A DNA stretch of 45,353 nucleotides from Methylacidiphilales bacterium (GCA_021272315.1 JAJSLI010000040.1:1-45353), one strand, 5' to 3'. Shown: positions 1 to 9,392, counted from the first letter of the stretch. Translations and numbers: made by a program. Notes: a model not told the origin generated them from the sequence alone.

Positions 1-812
<812 letters not shown>

Positions 813-885
813 AAATGGGCTTTCAGGATTTGGGGTGAAGGACAATCAAAGCATGCCGGGCCGGGAGAAGCCAGCCTGCAACGCA

Positions 886-2055
886 TTAATCTTGATAAAA
901 ACTTTCGATGAGGGATTTGAAGTTGTTCTCGCGGATTTTGACAATGTCCATCTCGCGGCGGGCGTTGTCGGGCGAATCGGAGGCGTGGGCGGCATTGACC
1001 ATGATGGTCGAGCCGAATTCGCGGCGGATCGATCCGGGAGGCGCCTTGGCCGGGTCGGTCGGCCCGAGTACCTCGCGGATTTTCTTCACCGCGTCGATAC
1101 CCTCGTAAACCAGGATGATGCACTTCTCGGTGCCCGGTTCGTTGCGGGCCTCGCCCCGGGTCTCGGTCGGCGCGCGACCGGTCATGAACTTGACAATGCT
1201 GTTGAACTGCTGCTCGCCCGCGAGCGGCCCGAGCAGTCCGCCAATCTGCTTTTCCAGTTCCGGCGTTACGGGAATGTTCAGGGCGGAGCCGAGGATATCC
1301 CGGGCTCGTTCGCCGATGGGGCCGGCCAGCTTTTCCTTCAGCACATCGCGCACGGGGCGGTAAAACTCTTCCGCCTCCGCGACGGTCATGCGGTGGACCT
1401 TGATTGCGGTGATGGCGAGTCCGGAGCGGGAGAAAATATCCAGGATGTTGCCGGGGCGCCCGCTCGGGAACTTGAAATTGTCGGGCTTGATGATGACCAG
1501 CGTGCGCTGGTGAGCCGGATCGCTGACGGTGGGCACCGCCTTTTCGAGCAGGCCGCCGTCGGAACCGCTGTACTTGGCCCAGATTTTAAGCTTCGTATGG
1601 GCTTCCTCCACGTTGGGCGAAGCGAGAACGGCGGGCTCGAAGTAGCGGACGGTGCCATCCCGGTTGTGGACGATGTCGCCGTAGGTGTCGCGGATCGATT
1701 CGCCGCCAAGGCAATTCTTCTTGAACGTGCCAACCGTATTGCGGATGCGCCGCACGGCGTTTTCACCGCGGAACAGCAGGACCATGACGCGCTCGCGGAG
1801 GCCGGTCATCGGATCGGGCGCGAGGTTCTCTTTGACGTAGTCGCGGATCAATTCCTGGATCTGCCTGTCTTGCGGGTCGGCTTCGGTGACGATATTCTGG
1901 GCGTATTCATCAATCAGCGCCTGGCTCGGGGCAAACATTTGGGCGCCAACTAAATCGAGCGAGGTCCGCGTCAGCAACCGGGCCAACACGCCCCCCGTGC
2001 GCGATTTGTAAATCGTATGCGGGGTGATGATAACGTAACTGAGTTCTTCTGCCAT
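886..2055 (-). CDS. ndk: Nucleoside diphosphate kinase with two tandem NDK-like domains
   Basis: Transfers the gamma phosphate between nucleoside tri- and diphosphates through a phosphohistidine. At 389 residues it is about 2.7 times the usual 140-150. Two NDK-like halves are visible. The C-terminal half starts with TLVIIKPDNF near residue 185 and ends with NAAHASDSPDNARRE, where His at about 357 is the expected phosphohistidine (the common form is NVIHGSDS). It also carries an inserted helical stretch of roughly 60 residues before CIILVYEG. The N-terminal half keeps the fold pattern (YVIITPHTIY, VMVLLFRGENAVRRIR) but has TPHT in place of IKPD and no histidine in the matching FEPAVLASPN segment, so it looks catalytically dead. 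The active domain should be functional; the role of the first half is unknown. Confidence 0.88.
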   Translation of the reverse strand: MAEELSYVIITPHTIYKSRTGGVLARLLTRTSLDLVGAQMFAPSQALIDEYAQNIVTEADPQDRQIQELIRDYVKENLAPDPMTGLRERVMVLLFRGENAVRRIRNTVGTFKKNCLGGESIRDTYGDIVHNRDGTVRYFEPAVLASPNVEEAHTKLKIWAKYSGSDGGLLEKAVPTVSDPAHQRTLVIIKPDNFKFPSGRPGNILDIFSRSGLAITAIKVHRMTVAEAEEFYRPVRDVLKEKLAGPIGERARDILGSALNIPVTPELEKQIGGLLGPLAGEQQFNSIVKFMTGRAPTETRGEARNEPGTEKCIILVYEGIDAVKKIREVLGPTDPAKAPPGSIRREFGSTIMVNAAHASDSPDNARREMDIVKIRENNFKSLIESFYQD

Positions 2056-2170
2056 AAAGGGTAATGACCGTAGGGCTTGCGCCGGACAGGGTCAAACGTA
2101 AAAGTCGGCCCGAGCAAGCAACAGCTTTTTCTCGCTCCCAGCTTGGAAATGAGAGATCGAGAAAATCTTC

Positions 2171-2205
2171 TTTCCGGGCGAAGCGTTACTGCCGTCCGCA
2201 GGACT
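2171..2205 (+). repeat. Half copy (A) of dispersed palindromic repeat at the 3' end of cutA
   Basis: The string CGGGCGAAGCGTTACTGCCG continuing into TCCGCAGGACT matches the right half of the full copies at 9393 and 13024. Only the right arm is recognisable. It overlaps the cutA stop codon and its last six codons. Confidence 0.75.
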
Positions 2206-2509
2206 CCCACCAGGCGCGGTATGCGGGCGAAATTTCCTGCGGTGCGATGGCGACGATCTCGGGGCATTCGTAGGAGTGGTGTTGGCGAATGTGGTCCGTC
2301 AGCGCCTCGAATTGTTCGGCGGAACTCTTGATGACGAGGAGGACTTCCCCGGCCTTTTCGAGTTTACCCTGCCACCAATAATGGGATTCGAGGCCGGGGA
2401 CGAGATTAACGCAGGCGGCGAGGCGCTTGTTGAGGATGCCCTCGGCCAGGGTTCGCGCCTCCTCCAGATTCGGCGCGGTGACAAAGACGATCCGCGGGGT
2501 GAAGGGCAT
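2186..2509 (-). CDS. cutA: CutA1 divalent-cation tolerance protein
   Basis: 107 residues, the normal size for CutA1, a small trimeric ferredoxin-like protein. Family hallmarks are visible: FVTAPNLEEARTLAEGIL at the start, RLAACVNLVPGLESHYWW in the middle, EVLLVIKSS, and the HSYECPEIVAI motif near residue 80. The biochemical role is debated (copper or divalent metal tolerance, PII-like signalling), so the name is structural rather than functional. The last residues (ESCGRQ) and the stop codon are encoded by a half copy of the dispersed palindromic repeat described separately, which implies the repeat replaced the original 3' end. It lies 43 bp downstream of mnmA on the same strand. Confidence 0.92.
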   Translation of the reverse strand: MPFTPRIVFVTAPNLEEARTLAEGILNKRLAACVNLVPGLESHYWWQGKLEKAGEVLLVIKSSAEQFEALTDHIRQHHSYECPEIVAIAPQEISPAYRAWWESCGRQ

Positions 2510-2552
2510 CCCCTTAATGTAGCGGCGGTCTAGGACCGTCGCACTTCAAAAC

Positions 2553-3692
2553 TCAAGTCGCAGCCATTTGGGCCAGTTCGGCTTTCTTCGCCTCGGGAAA
2601 AAGCTCCGTGCGCTCGATCCATCCTCCGCCGATGACCCGGTCGCCGACGTAACAGACGGCGGCCTGGCCGGGGCTGACGGAACGCTGCGGCTCGGGGAAC
2701 TCGAGCCGCGCGCGGTTGCCCGGCAGCGGATGGAGGATGGCGCGGACCTCGGGGTAGTTGTAGCGGATTTTCGTGGTGATCTCGACCGGGCCGGAGAGTC
2801 CGCCGTCGTGCCAGGTGGTCTGCGCGAGATAACAATCGTGGCGCAGCAGGTCGTCGTAATCGCCGACGATCACCCGCTGGGTCGCGGCGTCGATGTCGAT
2901 GACGTAGACGGGCCGGCCGTGCCCGCCGCCGAGTCCCTTGCGCTGGCCGACGGTGTAGAACTCGATGCCCTGGTGTTCGCCCATGAAGGAGCCGTCCTTG
3001 AAGTAGATGCCGCCGGGATGAAATTCCTTTTCGCCGAGATGGGACTTGAGAAAGGCAGTGTAGTCGTTGCCGGGGACGAAGCAGATTTCCTGGCTGTCCT
3101 CCTTGTCGTAGGTCTTGAGGCCGAGTTTCTTCGCCAGCGCGCGGACTTCGGGCTTGGTCAGGCCGCCGAGCGGCAGGAGGGCTGCGGCAAGCTGCTCCTG
3201 GCGCAGGCTGAAGAGGAAATAAGACTGGTCCTTGCGCGCGTCGACCGCCTTGAGCAGCGCGGCCTGCCCGGCGGCGTCCCGTTCGATCCGCGCGTAGTGG
3301 CCGGTGGCGACGTGGGTGGCGCCGAGGGCGCGCGCCTTGGCCAGCAGGTTGCCGAACTTGAGCTTCTCGTTGCACATCACGCACGGGTTGGGCGTGCGCC
3401 CGGCGCGGTACTCGGCGGTGAAATAGTCGATGACCAGGCGCTCGAATTCTCCGGCCTCGTCGACGACGTAATGGGGAATGCCCAGCGCGTGGGCCACCCC
3501 GCGCGCGTCGGCCACGGCCTGCGGGCCGCAACATTTGTCCTCCGCGCGGGAGACGCAGTCCTGGGGCCAGACTTTCATGGTCACGCCGATCACCTCGTGG
3601 CCCTGCTCCTTGAGGAGGTAAGCCGCCACGGACGAATCGACGCCGCCGCTCATGCCGAGCAGGACGCGGGTTTTGTCGGGGTTGGCGTTCAT
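2553..3692 (-). CDS. mnmA: tRNA-specific 2-thiouridylase MnmA
   Basis: Installs the 2-thio group on U34 of tRNAs for Lys, Glu and Gln, using ATP and sulfur relayed from a desulfurase. At 379 residues it is full length (family about 360-390). The PP-loop GMSGGVDSS lies at residues 13-21 and binds ATP. The two catalytic cysteines are present: Cys107 in NPCVMCNEKLKFG and Cys204 in DSQEICFVPGNDY. The GHYARI and GQRKGL motifs and the C-terminal beta-barrel end SVSPGQAAVCY are all as expected. The start is supported by an N-terminus only ten residues ahead of the PP-loop strand. Its downstream neighbour is cutA. Confidence 0.97.
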   Translation of the reverse strand: MNANPDKTRVLLGMSGGVDSSVAAYLLKEQGHEVIGVTMKVWPQDCVSRAEDKCCGPQAVADARGVAHALGIPHYVVDEAGEFERLVIDYFTAEYRAGRTPNPCVMCNEKLKFGNLLAKARALGATHVATGHYARIERDAAGQAALLKAVDARKDQSYFLFSLRQEQLAAALLPLGGLTKPEVRALAKKLGLKTYDKEDSQEICFVPGNDYTAFLKSHLGEKEFHPGGIYFKDGSFMGEHQGIEFYTVGQRKGLGGGHGRPVYVIDIDAATQRVIVGDYDDLLRHDCYLAQTTWHDGGLSGPVEITTKIRYNYPEVRAILHPLPGNRARLEFPEPQRSVSPGQAAVCYVGDRVIGGGWIERTELFPEAKKAELAQMAAT

Positions 3693-3749
3693 CGAAACGG
3701 AGAGTATGCCCTAAAGACGGGATAACTCAAACTTACAAACATCGCTTCC

Positions 3750-3773
3750 GTCATCCCGAGTTTGTCGAGGGGG
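3750..3773. repeat. Short intergenic repeat GTCATCCCGAG...GTCGAGGG
   Basis: GTCATCCCGAGTTTGTCGAG lies just beyond the stop of the orphan gene at 3781 and before mnmA. Its reverse complement resembles the CCTTCGAC...CTCAGGATGAC element at 4413-4444 on the other side of that gene. This is a familiar type of intergenic palindrome half in many bacteria. Family membership rests on recollection and on the internal match. Confidence 0.6.
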
Positions 3774-3780
3774 AAATCCG

Positions 3781-4308
3781 CTATTTTGAAATGATGCTGA
3801 GTTCGTTGGAACTAATTTTTTTGGTGGTCTTGTACGCAGCGTCTATCCCGATGTTCTTCCATATTCTTACCGTATATGTCTCATTGGGTTTTAAATCATA
3901 GTCCTTGGATAGCTCGATGATGTGCAAACAACTGTCGCCTGGCTTTAACGGGAACGGAGGTATACTCATCGTAGCAATACTGTTCCTCAGTTGTTCAAAA
4001 AACTTACTGGGAGCCACAACGGTACCTTTGGAATCCTTGACCTCAAAAATGAAATCCTCGGCCATGTTTCCCGCTTCGTAAAAATAGATCGTATCTTCCG
4101 TATTATTGTAGATTTTTGCCCGTATCAATACGCCGGTTGAAGGAAATTGATTTGACGGTTCCTCAACTGATATGGAAAGCATAGGCAAGGTTTTGTCCAA
4201 CGGGCTGCTGACGGGTGCCGTAAAATAGCCATCAGCTCCTTGGTACCATCCGAGGGGAACGGTGGCTATAAACAGGCCAGCCGCTAGTAAGTGAATCGGG
4301 TGAACCAT
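3781..4308 (-). CDS. Secreted hypothetical protein, AT-rich orphan
   Basis: I do not recognise a named family. The 175-residue product starts with MVHPIHLLAAGLFIATVPLG, a plausible signal peptide or single anchor, so it is likely exported. The rest is predicted beta-rich: NNTEDTIYFYEAGN, FIFEVKDSKGTVV, PPFPLKPGDSCLHIIEL and YTVRIW read like an immunoglobulin-type or BsuPI-like beta-sandwich in which a carboxy-terminal strand follows a PGD turn. Base composition is clearly more AT-rich than mnmA and nth beside it, and short repeat halves lie on both sides in opposite orientation, which suggests later arrival. The start ATG at 4308 is the first Met and precedes the hydrophobic stretch directly. 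Confidence 0.7.
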   Translation of the reverse strand: MVHPIHLLAAGLFIATVPLGWYQGADGYFTAPVSSPLDKTLPMLSISVEEPSNQFPSTGVLIRAKIYNNTEDTIYFYEAGNMAEDFIFEVKDSKGTVVAPSKFFEQLRNSIATMSIPPFPLKPGDSCLHIIELSKDYDLKPNETYTVRIWKNIGIDAAYKTTKKISSNELSIISK

Positions 4309-4354
4309 GTATGCCTAGATTACCATTTTCGCAGTTTTATGCCCAAGCGATTTT

Positions 4355-4388
4355 CCCTCGTTCCCAAATTGCACTTGAGAACGAGGGG
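4355..4388 (-). terminator. Hairpin downstream of nth, candidate terminator
   Basis: CCCTCGTTCCCAA and TTGAGAACGAGGG form a 13-bp stem with one mismatch around a 7-base loop. It lies between the nth stop (4498) and the start of the orphan gene (4308), where a terminator for nth would be expected. There is no clear U-tract, so it may simply be a dispersed hairpin repeat. Confidence 0.45.
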
Positions 4389-4412
4389 GAACTGAACTGA
4401 TCCCTTGACAAT

Positions 4413-4444
4413 CCTTCGACGGCGCTTTGCTTGCTCAGGATGAC
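4413..4444. repeat. Short intergenic repeat CCTTCGAC...CTCAGGATGAC, plus adjacent hairpin
   Basis: CCTTCGAC and CTCAGGATGAC flank a short spacer. A related CTCGGGATGAC string recurs at 4479-4489, and a hairpin CGGCGG-TTTCA-CCGCCG lies between at 4454-4470. Together they form a small repeat cluster between nth and the orphan gene. Confidence 0.6.
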
Positions 4445-4497
4445 GTTTTGTCAGCGGCGGTTTCACCGCCGGAAAAGGCTCGGGATGACTGAGGTTT

Positions 4498-5172
4498 CTA
4501 TCCGCTGCGCCTGACTTTCAGCTTCATAAACTTGGGATAACTCGGGCACAAGTCCTTGAGCTCGCACCCGGGGCAGTCGGGATTCTGCGCCTTACAGCGG
4601 CGGCGGCCGTGGAAAATCAGCCAGTGCGAAAAGAGGGTCCATTTTTCCTGCGGCACGATTTTCATCAGAGCGGCCTCGATCTTGACGGGATCGGTGTGGC
4701 GGGTCAGCCCGAGCCGTGCCGAAAGTCGCGCGACGTGCGTGTCGACGACGACCCCGGCGTTTTGGCCGAAGGCGTTGCCCAAAACAACGTTTGCGGTCTT
4801 GCGCCCAACGCCGGGCAGCCGGACGAGCTCTTCCATGCGCTGCGGCACCTGGCCGCCATGTTCATCGACGAGAATCCGGCAGCAGGCGCGGATGTTTTTC
4901 GCCTTATTGCGGTAGAGACCGATGGCGCGCAGGTCGTGCTCAAGGCTGGCCGGGTCGGCTTCGGCGTAGTCGCGCGCCGTGCGATATTTTTTGAAGAGCG
5001 CGGGCGTGACCTTGTTGACCTGGACGTCGGTGCACTGGGCGGAAAGGACCGTGGCAACGAGCAACTCGAGCGGACTGGAGAAGTTCAGCTCGCAATGGGC
5101 ATCGGGATAGACGCGCGGGAGCGCCTCGCAGAGCGCCTGCGCGCGCGAAGCCGGGGTCGGTCTGGCACTCAC
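4498..5172 (-). CDS. nth: Endonuclease III, base-excision DNA glycosylase/AP lyase
   Basis: Removes oxidised pyrimidines from DNA and cleaves the abasic site. At 224 residues it is a standard Nth. The helix-hairpin-helix LPGVGRKTANVVLGNAF places the Schiff-base lysine at 125, and VVVDTHVARLSARLG gives the catalytic Asp at 144. The four cysteines of the [4Fe-4S] cluster are C193, C200, C203 and C209 with the expected 6-2-5 spacing. The upstream TPR gene ends at 5169 and the nth ATG begins at 5172, a four-base overlap typical of translational coupling, so the two share a transcript even though no functional link is obvious. Confidence 0.97.
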   Translation of the reverse strand: MSARPTPASRAQALCEALPRVYPDAHCELNFSSPLELLVATVLSAQCTDVQVNKVTPALFKKYRTARDYAEADPASLEHDLRAIGLYRNKAKNIRACCRILVDEHGGQVPQRMEELVRLPGVGRKTANVVLGNAFGQNAGVVVDTHVARLSARLGLTRHTDPVKIEAALMKIVPQEKWTLFSHWLIFHGRRRCKAQNPDCPGCELKDLCPSYPKFMKLKVRRSG

Positions 5173-8100
5173 GGCCCCAGCTTGGAGAGTTCCGTCTGCG
5201 CCTTCGCGGCCCAGTCGGGCGCGGTCGTGGCGTAGTTGGCGATCAACTTTTTATACATGGCTTGGGCCTGCGCCGTGTTGCCGGCTTTGGCATAGGCCTG
5301 CCCCGCGAAGAAAAGCCCCTCGGCGCTCAGTTCCGGCACGGCAGGCCCAAAGAGCACATCCACCTGCTGGTAATAATGGACGGCGACATCGTTGGGACCG
5401 AGGCTGGTGGGGTTGACTCCATTGCCGGTTTTCTCGAGCACACGGCCATAGCCAAGCATGGCTTTCGCCTGAAGCTCGGTGTCGGCCTGCGGCGACTGCA
5501 TGAGCGAGGTGTAAATCTGCTTGGCCGCAGTGTTATCGTCAGGGTTGCTCGACTGCTCGTCGGCCAGGGCAATGCCGTACCGGGCGTCGAGAATGTGGGG
5601 ATGCCATGGCGCGATATGCAGGAAGTCAGTCTTCGCGGTGGCGGCGTCGCCTTGGGCGAGATAGGCCGCGCCAAGACCGTAATAGGCATCGGCCTGCGAA
5701 AACTGGTCGTTCGCCGCCGCGTGGGCGAGCAAAGAGTTAAAGACATCGATGGCCTTTGCGTACTGTTTCGCGGCGATCAGGAGTTCGCCATACTGGCCGG
5801 CCTCCTGGCGGGTAAGGGCCAGGCCGGGATTGGCATCGACAACGGTCTGCATGCGGTCAAGGGCGGGGGCGTACTGGCTGGCGCCGTCCTTTTTGACGAA
5901 GACGAGCCCGGCCTTGGCCAGTTCCACGCGTGCCTTCATGTCAGGCGTGTTGAGATCGGCGGTGAGTTGGTCGAGAGTGCTTTCGAGCCCGTCGTCCTTG
6001 ACGAGACCCCACGTGCGGCGCAGCAGCAGGCATTTGACCAGGCCGTCGAAGGCATCGCTGACGGCCGGCAATTGGTCGGGGAAATTTTTCAGGGTGGTCA
6101 CGTAAGCCGTTTCAGCCGAACCGAGACGTTTGTTCGCCTCGTCGCGATCCGCCTGCTGTTGGAGCGATTGGTAGAAACCCATGGCCTTGGCGTCGGCGTA
6201 CCAGATGTCGCCAATCTTGTTTTGCGCGAGGGAGGCAACTTCGGGTTGCGGCGCGGCCAGGAGCGGCTGGTACTCGGCAAGGGCGTCATCGAACTTCTTG
6301 GCCTTGACCTCGGCGTCGCTGACCGCCTCGGCGGCCTGCGAAAGGACGGGAAACGCCGTGGGGTAGGCGGTGCGGAGGTCCGCCGCCGCCTGGATCATTT
6401 GGGGTGTCTGGCCGGCGCGCTGGTAGATGTTGACCACGTAGTAAAGCGCGAAGGGCGAAACGTCGGCCTGCGGATATTTTTTGGCGACATCCTGCAGGGC
6501 CGCGATTGCGCCGGGGTCGTGTTTCATGTCCATGGCGATGGCGCCAAGGACGAGGACACTGGGGAGATTTTTGTCGTTGGGATATTTGTCGACGAAGGTT
6601 TTGACTTCGCTCACGACTTCGTCGTATCGCTGGAGCGACTGGAGCGTCTGAATGTAGGAGGCGGCGGCGATGGGCTGGAGATCGCCGGCGGAGGAATTGT
6701 CTTTGACCTTGCCGTAATCGGCGAGCGCAGTGGTGAAATCGCCCTGCTCGGTCTCGCTTCTGCCCTTGCTCAGGAGCATGCGATTGGCGGTGGGGCTGCT
6801 CGGATGCTGGCCGACGTAGTCATCGAGAACTCTTTCCGCCTCCTTGGGCCGGCCCAGGCCGTTGAGGGCCTCGCCTTCCAACTCGACGGCATCGGCGGCG
6901 TAGAGACCTTCGGGAAAATCCTTGAGACTGCGTTGGGCCTGGGCGAGCGCGCCGTTGTAGTTCTTGGCCTTGATCAGTTCGGCGGCCATTTGGTAGCTGA
7001 TGCCCTGGGCCTGTGGGTCGCCGGGATGCTTGGCGAGGTAATCGCTGAGCGCGGCATCGGCTTTGTCGGTCCTGTCGCCGAGGACGTAGGAATAGATGGT
7101 CTGAAAGTCGAGTTCCTGTTGCTGCCCGGACGTTAGGCTGGAGCGGGCGGCGGCGAGCCGGTGCAGGACGGTACGGGCCTCGTCGCCCTGATGCATGGAA
7201 TTATAACACTCCGCGATGCGGATGAGGGCCTGGATGATCGGGTCGGGGTCACCCCGCAATTGCTCGAGATGGCCTTCCTCCCTTTCGATGAGGAGGCCCA
7301 TGCTGTTGACAAGACTGGCGGGGGTGTCGAAGACCTGTTGCTGGGCCTGGGTCTTGAGAGCGTCGAGACGATCCTGCTGCAGCTTAACCACGTCGTCTTT
7401 GCGTTGTACCAGCCGGAAGGCATCGAGGGCCTTTTGATAGCCGTCGGTCCCGTTGTCGTACGGCGCGATCATGTAAAGGACCTCGGCCTTGCGCAGATTG
7501 GCGTCGTTGGCCTGGACGCGGGCATTGGGATCGTTGCTGACCTGGTTGAACGCGGCAAGCGACTTGTCGGTCAGCGCCTCGATGTCGGCGGGCAACGGTT
7601 TCCCGGTGGCCGGCTTTTTTTCGTCGAGCGCCTGACTGGCCTGTGCGGCGTAGAAACTGCCAAGAAGGAGGTTGTAATCGGGCCGCTTGAGGCTGCCGCT
7701 AAATTCCGGGTTCTGGAGAAGTTCGATGATGTCCTTCTCTGCATCCTCGAAATCATTCCGCTGATATTCGGCCAGCACGCGGTAATAGATGGTGTCCTCC
7801 AGCATCGCCTTGTTGTCGGGTGTCGGGTTGGCTGCGATGGTGTTGACCAGATCGGTGAACGTGGCGGCCGCTTTGGCAAACATTTGGTCGGCGGCGGATT
7901 TGGTGGTGAGTTTCTGCGCCTGCGAAAGCTCAGCCAGTCCCGTATAGAGAAGGGCGACGGGACGGATCTCGGGCTTGGCGTCCTTGGCGATTTCCTTGGC
8001 CAGATGGCTGATCGCCGATGGGTAATCGCCGGCGCGAAAATAGGCAACCCCCGCCATGAGCCGAATGCTGTCGATGGTCGGCGTGTTGGGATAGTTGGCG

Positions 8101-8261
8101 ATGATTTTGTCGAAGTATTGCGTGGCGCTCGCAAAATCGTTATTCGACAACGCATCAGTGCCCTGCTTATAGAGAGATGAAGCGTCTTCTCCGCGAACCC
8201 AAGCCACGGAGAAACCCACGCAAACCAAACCGATTAATATCCATTTCACGACTGATGACAC
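5169..8261 (-). CDS. Large exported tetratricopeptide-repeat protein
   Basis: 1030 residues beginning with a signal peptide (MSSVVKWILIGLVCVGFSVAWVRGEDAS, cleavage expected after VRG or nearby). The rest is almost wholly helical TPR-like repeats of the BamD/YbgF type: SLYKQGTDALSNNDFASATQ, YFRAGDYPSAISHLAKEI, QTLQSLQRYDEVVSEVKTFV, and YFAGQ-like FFAGQAYAKAGNTAQAQAMY near the C-terminus. Such proteins act as periplasmic or outer-membrane-associated scaffolds; related very long TPR proteins occur in Verrucomicrobia and Planctomycetes. No catalytic domain is visible. It overlaps nth by four bases downstream. A partner cannot be named from context. Confidence 0.85.
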   Translation of the reverse strand: MSSVVKWILIGLVCVGFSVAWVRGEDASSLYKQGTDALSNNDFASATQYFDKIIANYPNTPTIDSIRLMAGVAYFRAGDYPSAISHLAKEIAKDAKPEIRPVALLYTGLAELSQAQKLTTKSAADQMFAKAAATFTDLVNTIAANPTPDNKAMLEDTIYYRVLAEYQRNDFEDAEKDIIELLQNPEFSGSLKRPDYNLLLGSFYAAQASQALDEKKPATGKPLPADIEALTDKSLAAFNQVSNDPNARVQANDANLRKAEVLYMIAPYDNGTDGYQKALDAFRLVQRKDDVVKLQQDRLDALKTQAQQQVFDTPASLVNSMGLLIEREEGHLEQLRGDPDPIIQALIRIAECYNSMHQGDEARTVLHRLAAARSSLTSGQQQELDFQTIYSYVLGDRTDKADAALSDYLAKHPGDPQAQGISYQMAAELIKAKNYNGALAQAQRSLKDFPEGLYAADAVELEGEALNGLGRPKEAERVLDDYVGQHPSSPTANRMLLSKGRSETEQGDFTTALADYGKVKDNSSAGDLQPIAAASYIQTLQSLQRYDEVVSEVKTFVDKYPNDKNLPSVLVLGAIAMDMKHDPGAIAALQDVAKKYPQADVSPFALYYVVNIYQRAGQTPQMIQAAADLRTAYPTAFPVLSQAAEAVSDAEVKAKKFDDALAEYQPLLAAPQPEVASLAQNKIGDIWYADAKAMGFYQSLQQQADRDEANKRLGSAETAYVTTLKNFPDQLPAVSDAFDGLVKCLLLRRTWGLVKDDGLESTLDQLTADLNTPDMKARVELAKAGLVFVKKDGASQYAPALDRMQTVVDANPGLALTRQEAGQYGELLIAAKQYAKAIDVFNSLLAHAAANDQFSQADAYYGLGAAYLAQGDAATAKTDFLHIAPWHPHILDARYGIALADEQSSNPDDNTAAKQIYTSLMQSPQADTELQAKAMLGYGRVLEKTGNGVNPTSLGPNDVAVHYYQQVDVLFGPAVPELSAEGLFFAGQAYAKAGNTAQAQAMYKKLIANYATTAPDWAAKAQTELSKLGP

Positions 8262-8340
8262 CCATTAGTTTTACTGGCAGGCTTCAAGTTAAGGCAAATA
8301 ATGGCGATTGTGTCATTTTTGTAAACCTTAACCGCCTCTC

Positions 8341-8553
8341 TTATCTCCGAAAAAACCAGGCGACGAGGGTGAGGGCGAGGCTGAGCAAGATGCAGGTGGT
8401 CAGCGGAAAATAAAACCCGAAGTTGCCTTTCTGGTAGGAGATGTCACCCGGCAACCGGCCCAGCCAGCCGAAACCGCGTCCCGACCAGAGCCATGCGCCC
8501 GCCGCCGCCACGGCAAGTCCCAGAATGACGAGAAGTTTTCCGAAGTCCTGCAT
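8341..8553 (-). CDS. Small membrane protein, DUF2905-like
   Basis: A 70-residue protein with two membrane helices: FGKLLVILGLAVAAAGAWLW at residues 4-23 and FPLTTCILLSLALTLVAWFF near 49-68. Between them lies GRLPGDISYQKGNFGFYFP, the signature loop of the DUF2905 family, which is found widely in bacteria and has no known function. The frame is open further upstream, but the Met at 8553 gives the family's usual length and N-terminus (MQDFGKLL), so I take that start. It lies 79 bp upstream of the TPR gene start and 38 bp downstream of plsC, all on the same strand. Confidence 0.85.
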   Translation of the reverse strand: MQDFGKLLVILGLAVAAAGAWLWSGRGFGWLGRLPGDISYQKGNFGFYFPLTTCILLSLALTLVAWFFRR

Positions 8554-8591
8554 CGTGGCTAATTTACCCGGCGATTCTGCGCAGGGCAGCC

Positions 8592-8632
8592 TTATTTTGG
8601 CGAAGAATGACTGCCGTCCGCAGGACCTGCCG
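8592..8632 (+). repeat. Half copy (B) of dispersed palindromic repeat at the 3' end of plsC
   Basis: TTTTGGCGAAGAATGACTGC followed by CGTCCGCAGGACCTG matches the right half of the full repeat. It encodes the last codons and stop of plsC. A further GTCGCAGGACTT follows at once, as if the end had been partly duplicated. Confidence 0.7.
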
Positions 8633-9353
8633 TCGCAGGACTTGGCTCCGGGACGCCCCAGCGGGCCTGGGCGCTCTGTGGCAGCTCTTCGGGATGGATG
8701 CGGTAGTCGCGCCTCATGCCGTCGAAAAGTTCGAGCCAGGCAGCGACGATCCGGTCGCGCAACTCTTCGCGCGAGGCGCTTTTGTCGGGCGGGAGCGGCT
8801 TGCCGACGCGCACGAAAATCCGCGGACGGTCGCGACAGAGTCTCTTCCACGCGTAAATCTGGTCCGCACCGATGATCAACATGGGGATGACCGGCACGTC
8901 GGTCATGCGCCAGAGCGAGGCGGTGCCGACGGGCAGTTCCGCGCCGTTAAGCGTCGCGGTTTTGCCGTGACGAATGCCGCCCTCAGGGAAAACGCCGACG
9001 AGATTTCCGGCTTCGAGCCGGGCCAGGGTGGTCTTGATCGCGCCGCGGTCGTTTTTGGTCCGATCGATCGGGAAGGCATGGCCCCATTTCAGCATTTTCC
9101 CCATCACCGGAATTTCGAGCAGCGGCTTGTCGGCCATGAAATGGATGACGCGCGGGAATTTTGCTGCCAGGTAGGGCGGGTCGAAATGGCTGATGTGGTT
9201 GGAGAGGACGAGAGCGGGCCCGGTCAGCGGCACATTCTCCATGCCGTCGTAATGAAAGCGGGTAACCGGGCGCAGCGGGAGCAGGAACAGCTCGCGGCAG
9301 AAGTAATAGAAGAAGTTGCCCATGGTTCCGGAACCTATCTCAAAATTAACCAA
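8592..9353 (-). CDS. plsC: 1-acyl-sn-glycerol-3-phosphate acyltransferase (PlsC family)
   Basis: Acylates lysophosphatidic acid to phosphatidic acid at the inner membrane. The acyltransferase motifs are clear: SNHISHFD at residues 51-58 (His and Asp catalytic), FPIDRTKND near 94-102, and VFPEGGIRHG at 121-130. VPVIPMLIIGAD supplies motif IV. The start may be Met11 (position 9323, MGNFFYYFCREL), since the ten residues before it are not family-like. The C-terminal residues GPADGSHSSPK and the stop codon are encoded by a half copy of the dispersed repeat, so the native end was probably altered. The psd and pssA genes nearby use phosphatidate downstream of this step. Confidence 0.92.
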   Translation of the reverse strand: MVNFEIGSGTMGNFFYYFCRELFLLPLRPVTRFHYDGMENVPLTGPALVLSNHISHFDPPYLAAKFPRVIHFMADKPLLEIPVMGKMLKWGHAFPIDRTKNDRGAIKTTLARLEAGNLVGVFPEGGIRHGKTATLNGAELPVGTASLWRMTDVPVIPMLIIGADQIYAWKRLCRDRPRIFVRVGKPLPPDKSASREELRDRIVAAWLELFDGMRRDYRIHPEELPQSAQARWGVPEPSPATAGPADGSHSSPK

Positions 9354-9392
9354 GGTCGCGCGAAATGAACATTGGCTTTTTAACGAAGAGGG

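Noticed and set aside
5262..7136. A 624-codon plus-strand frame opposite the large TPR gene
   Set aside because: Long antisense frames are common in GC-rich genomes; the TPR product has a signal peptide and repeats, this frame has neither.
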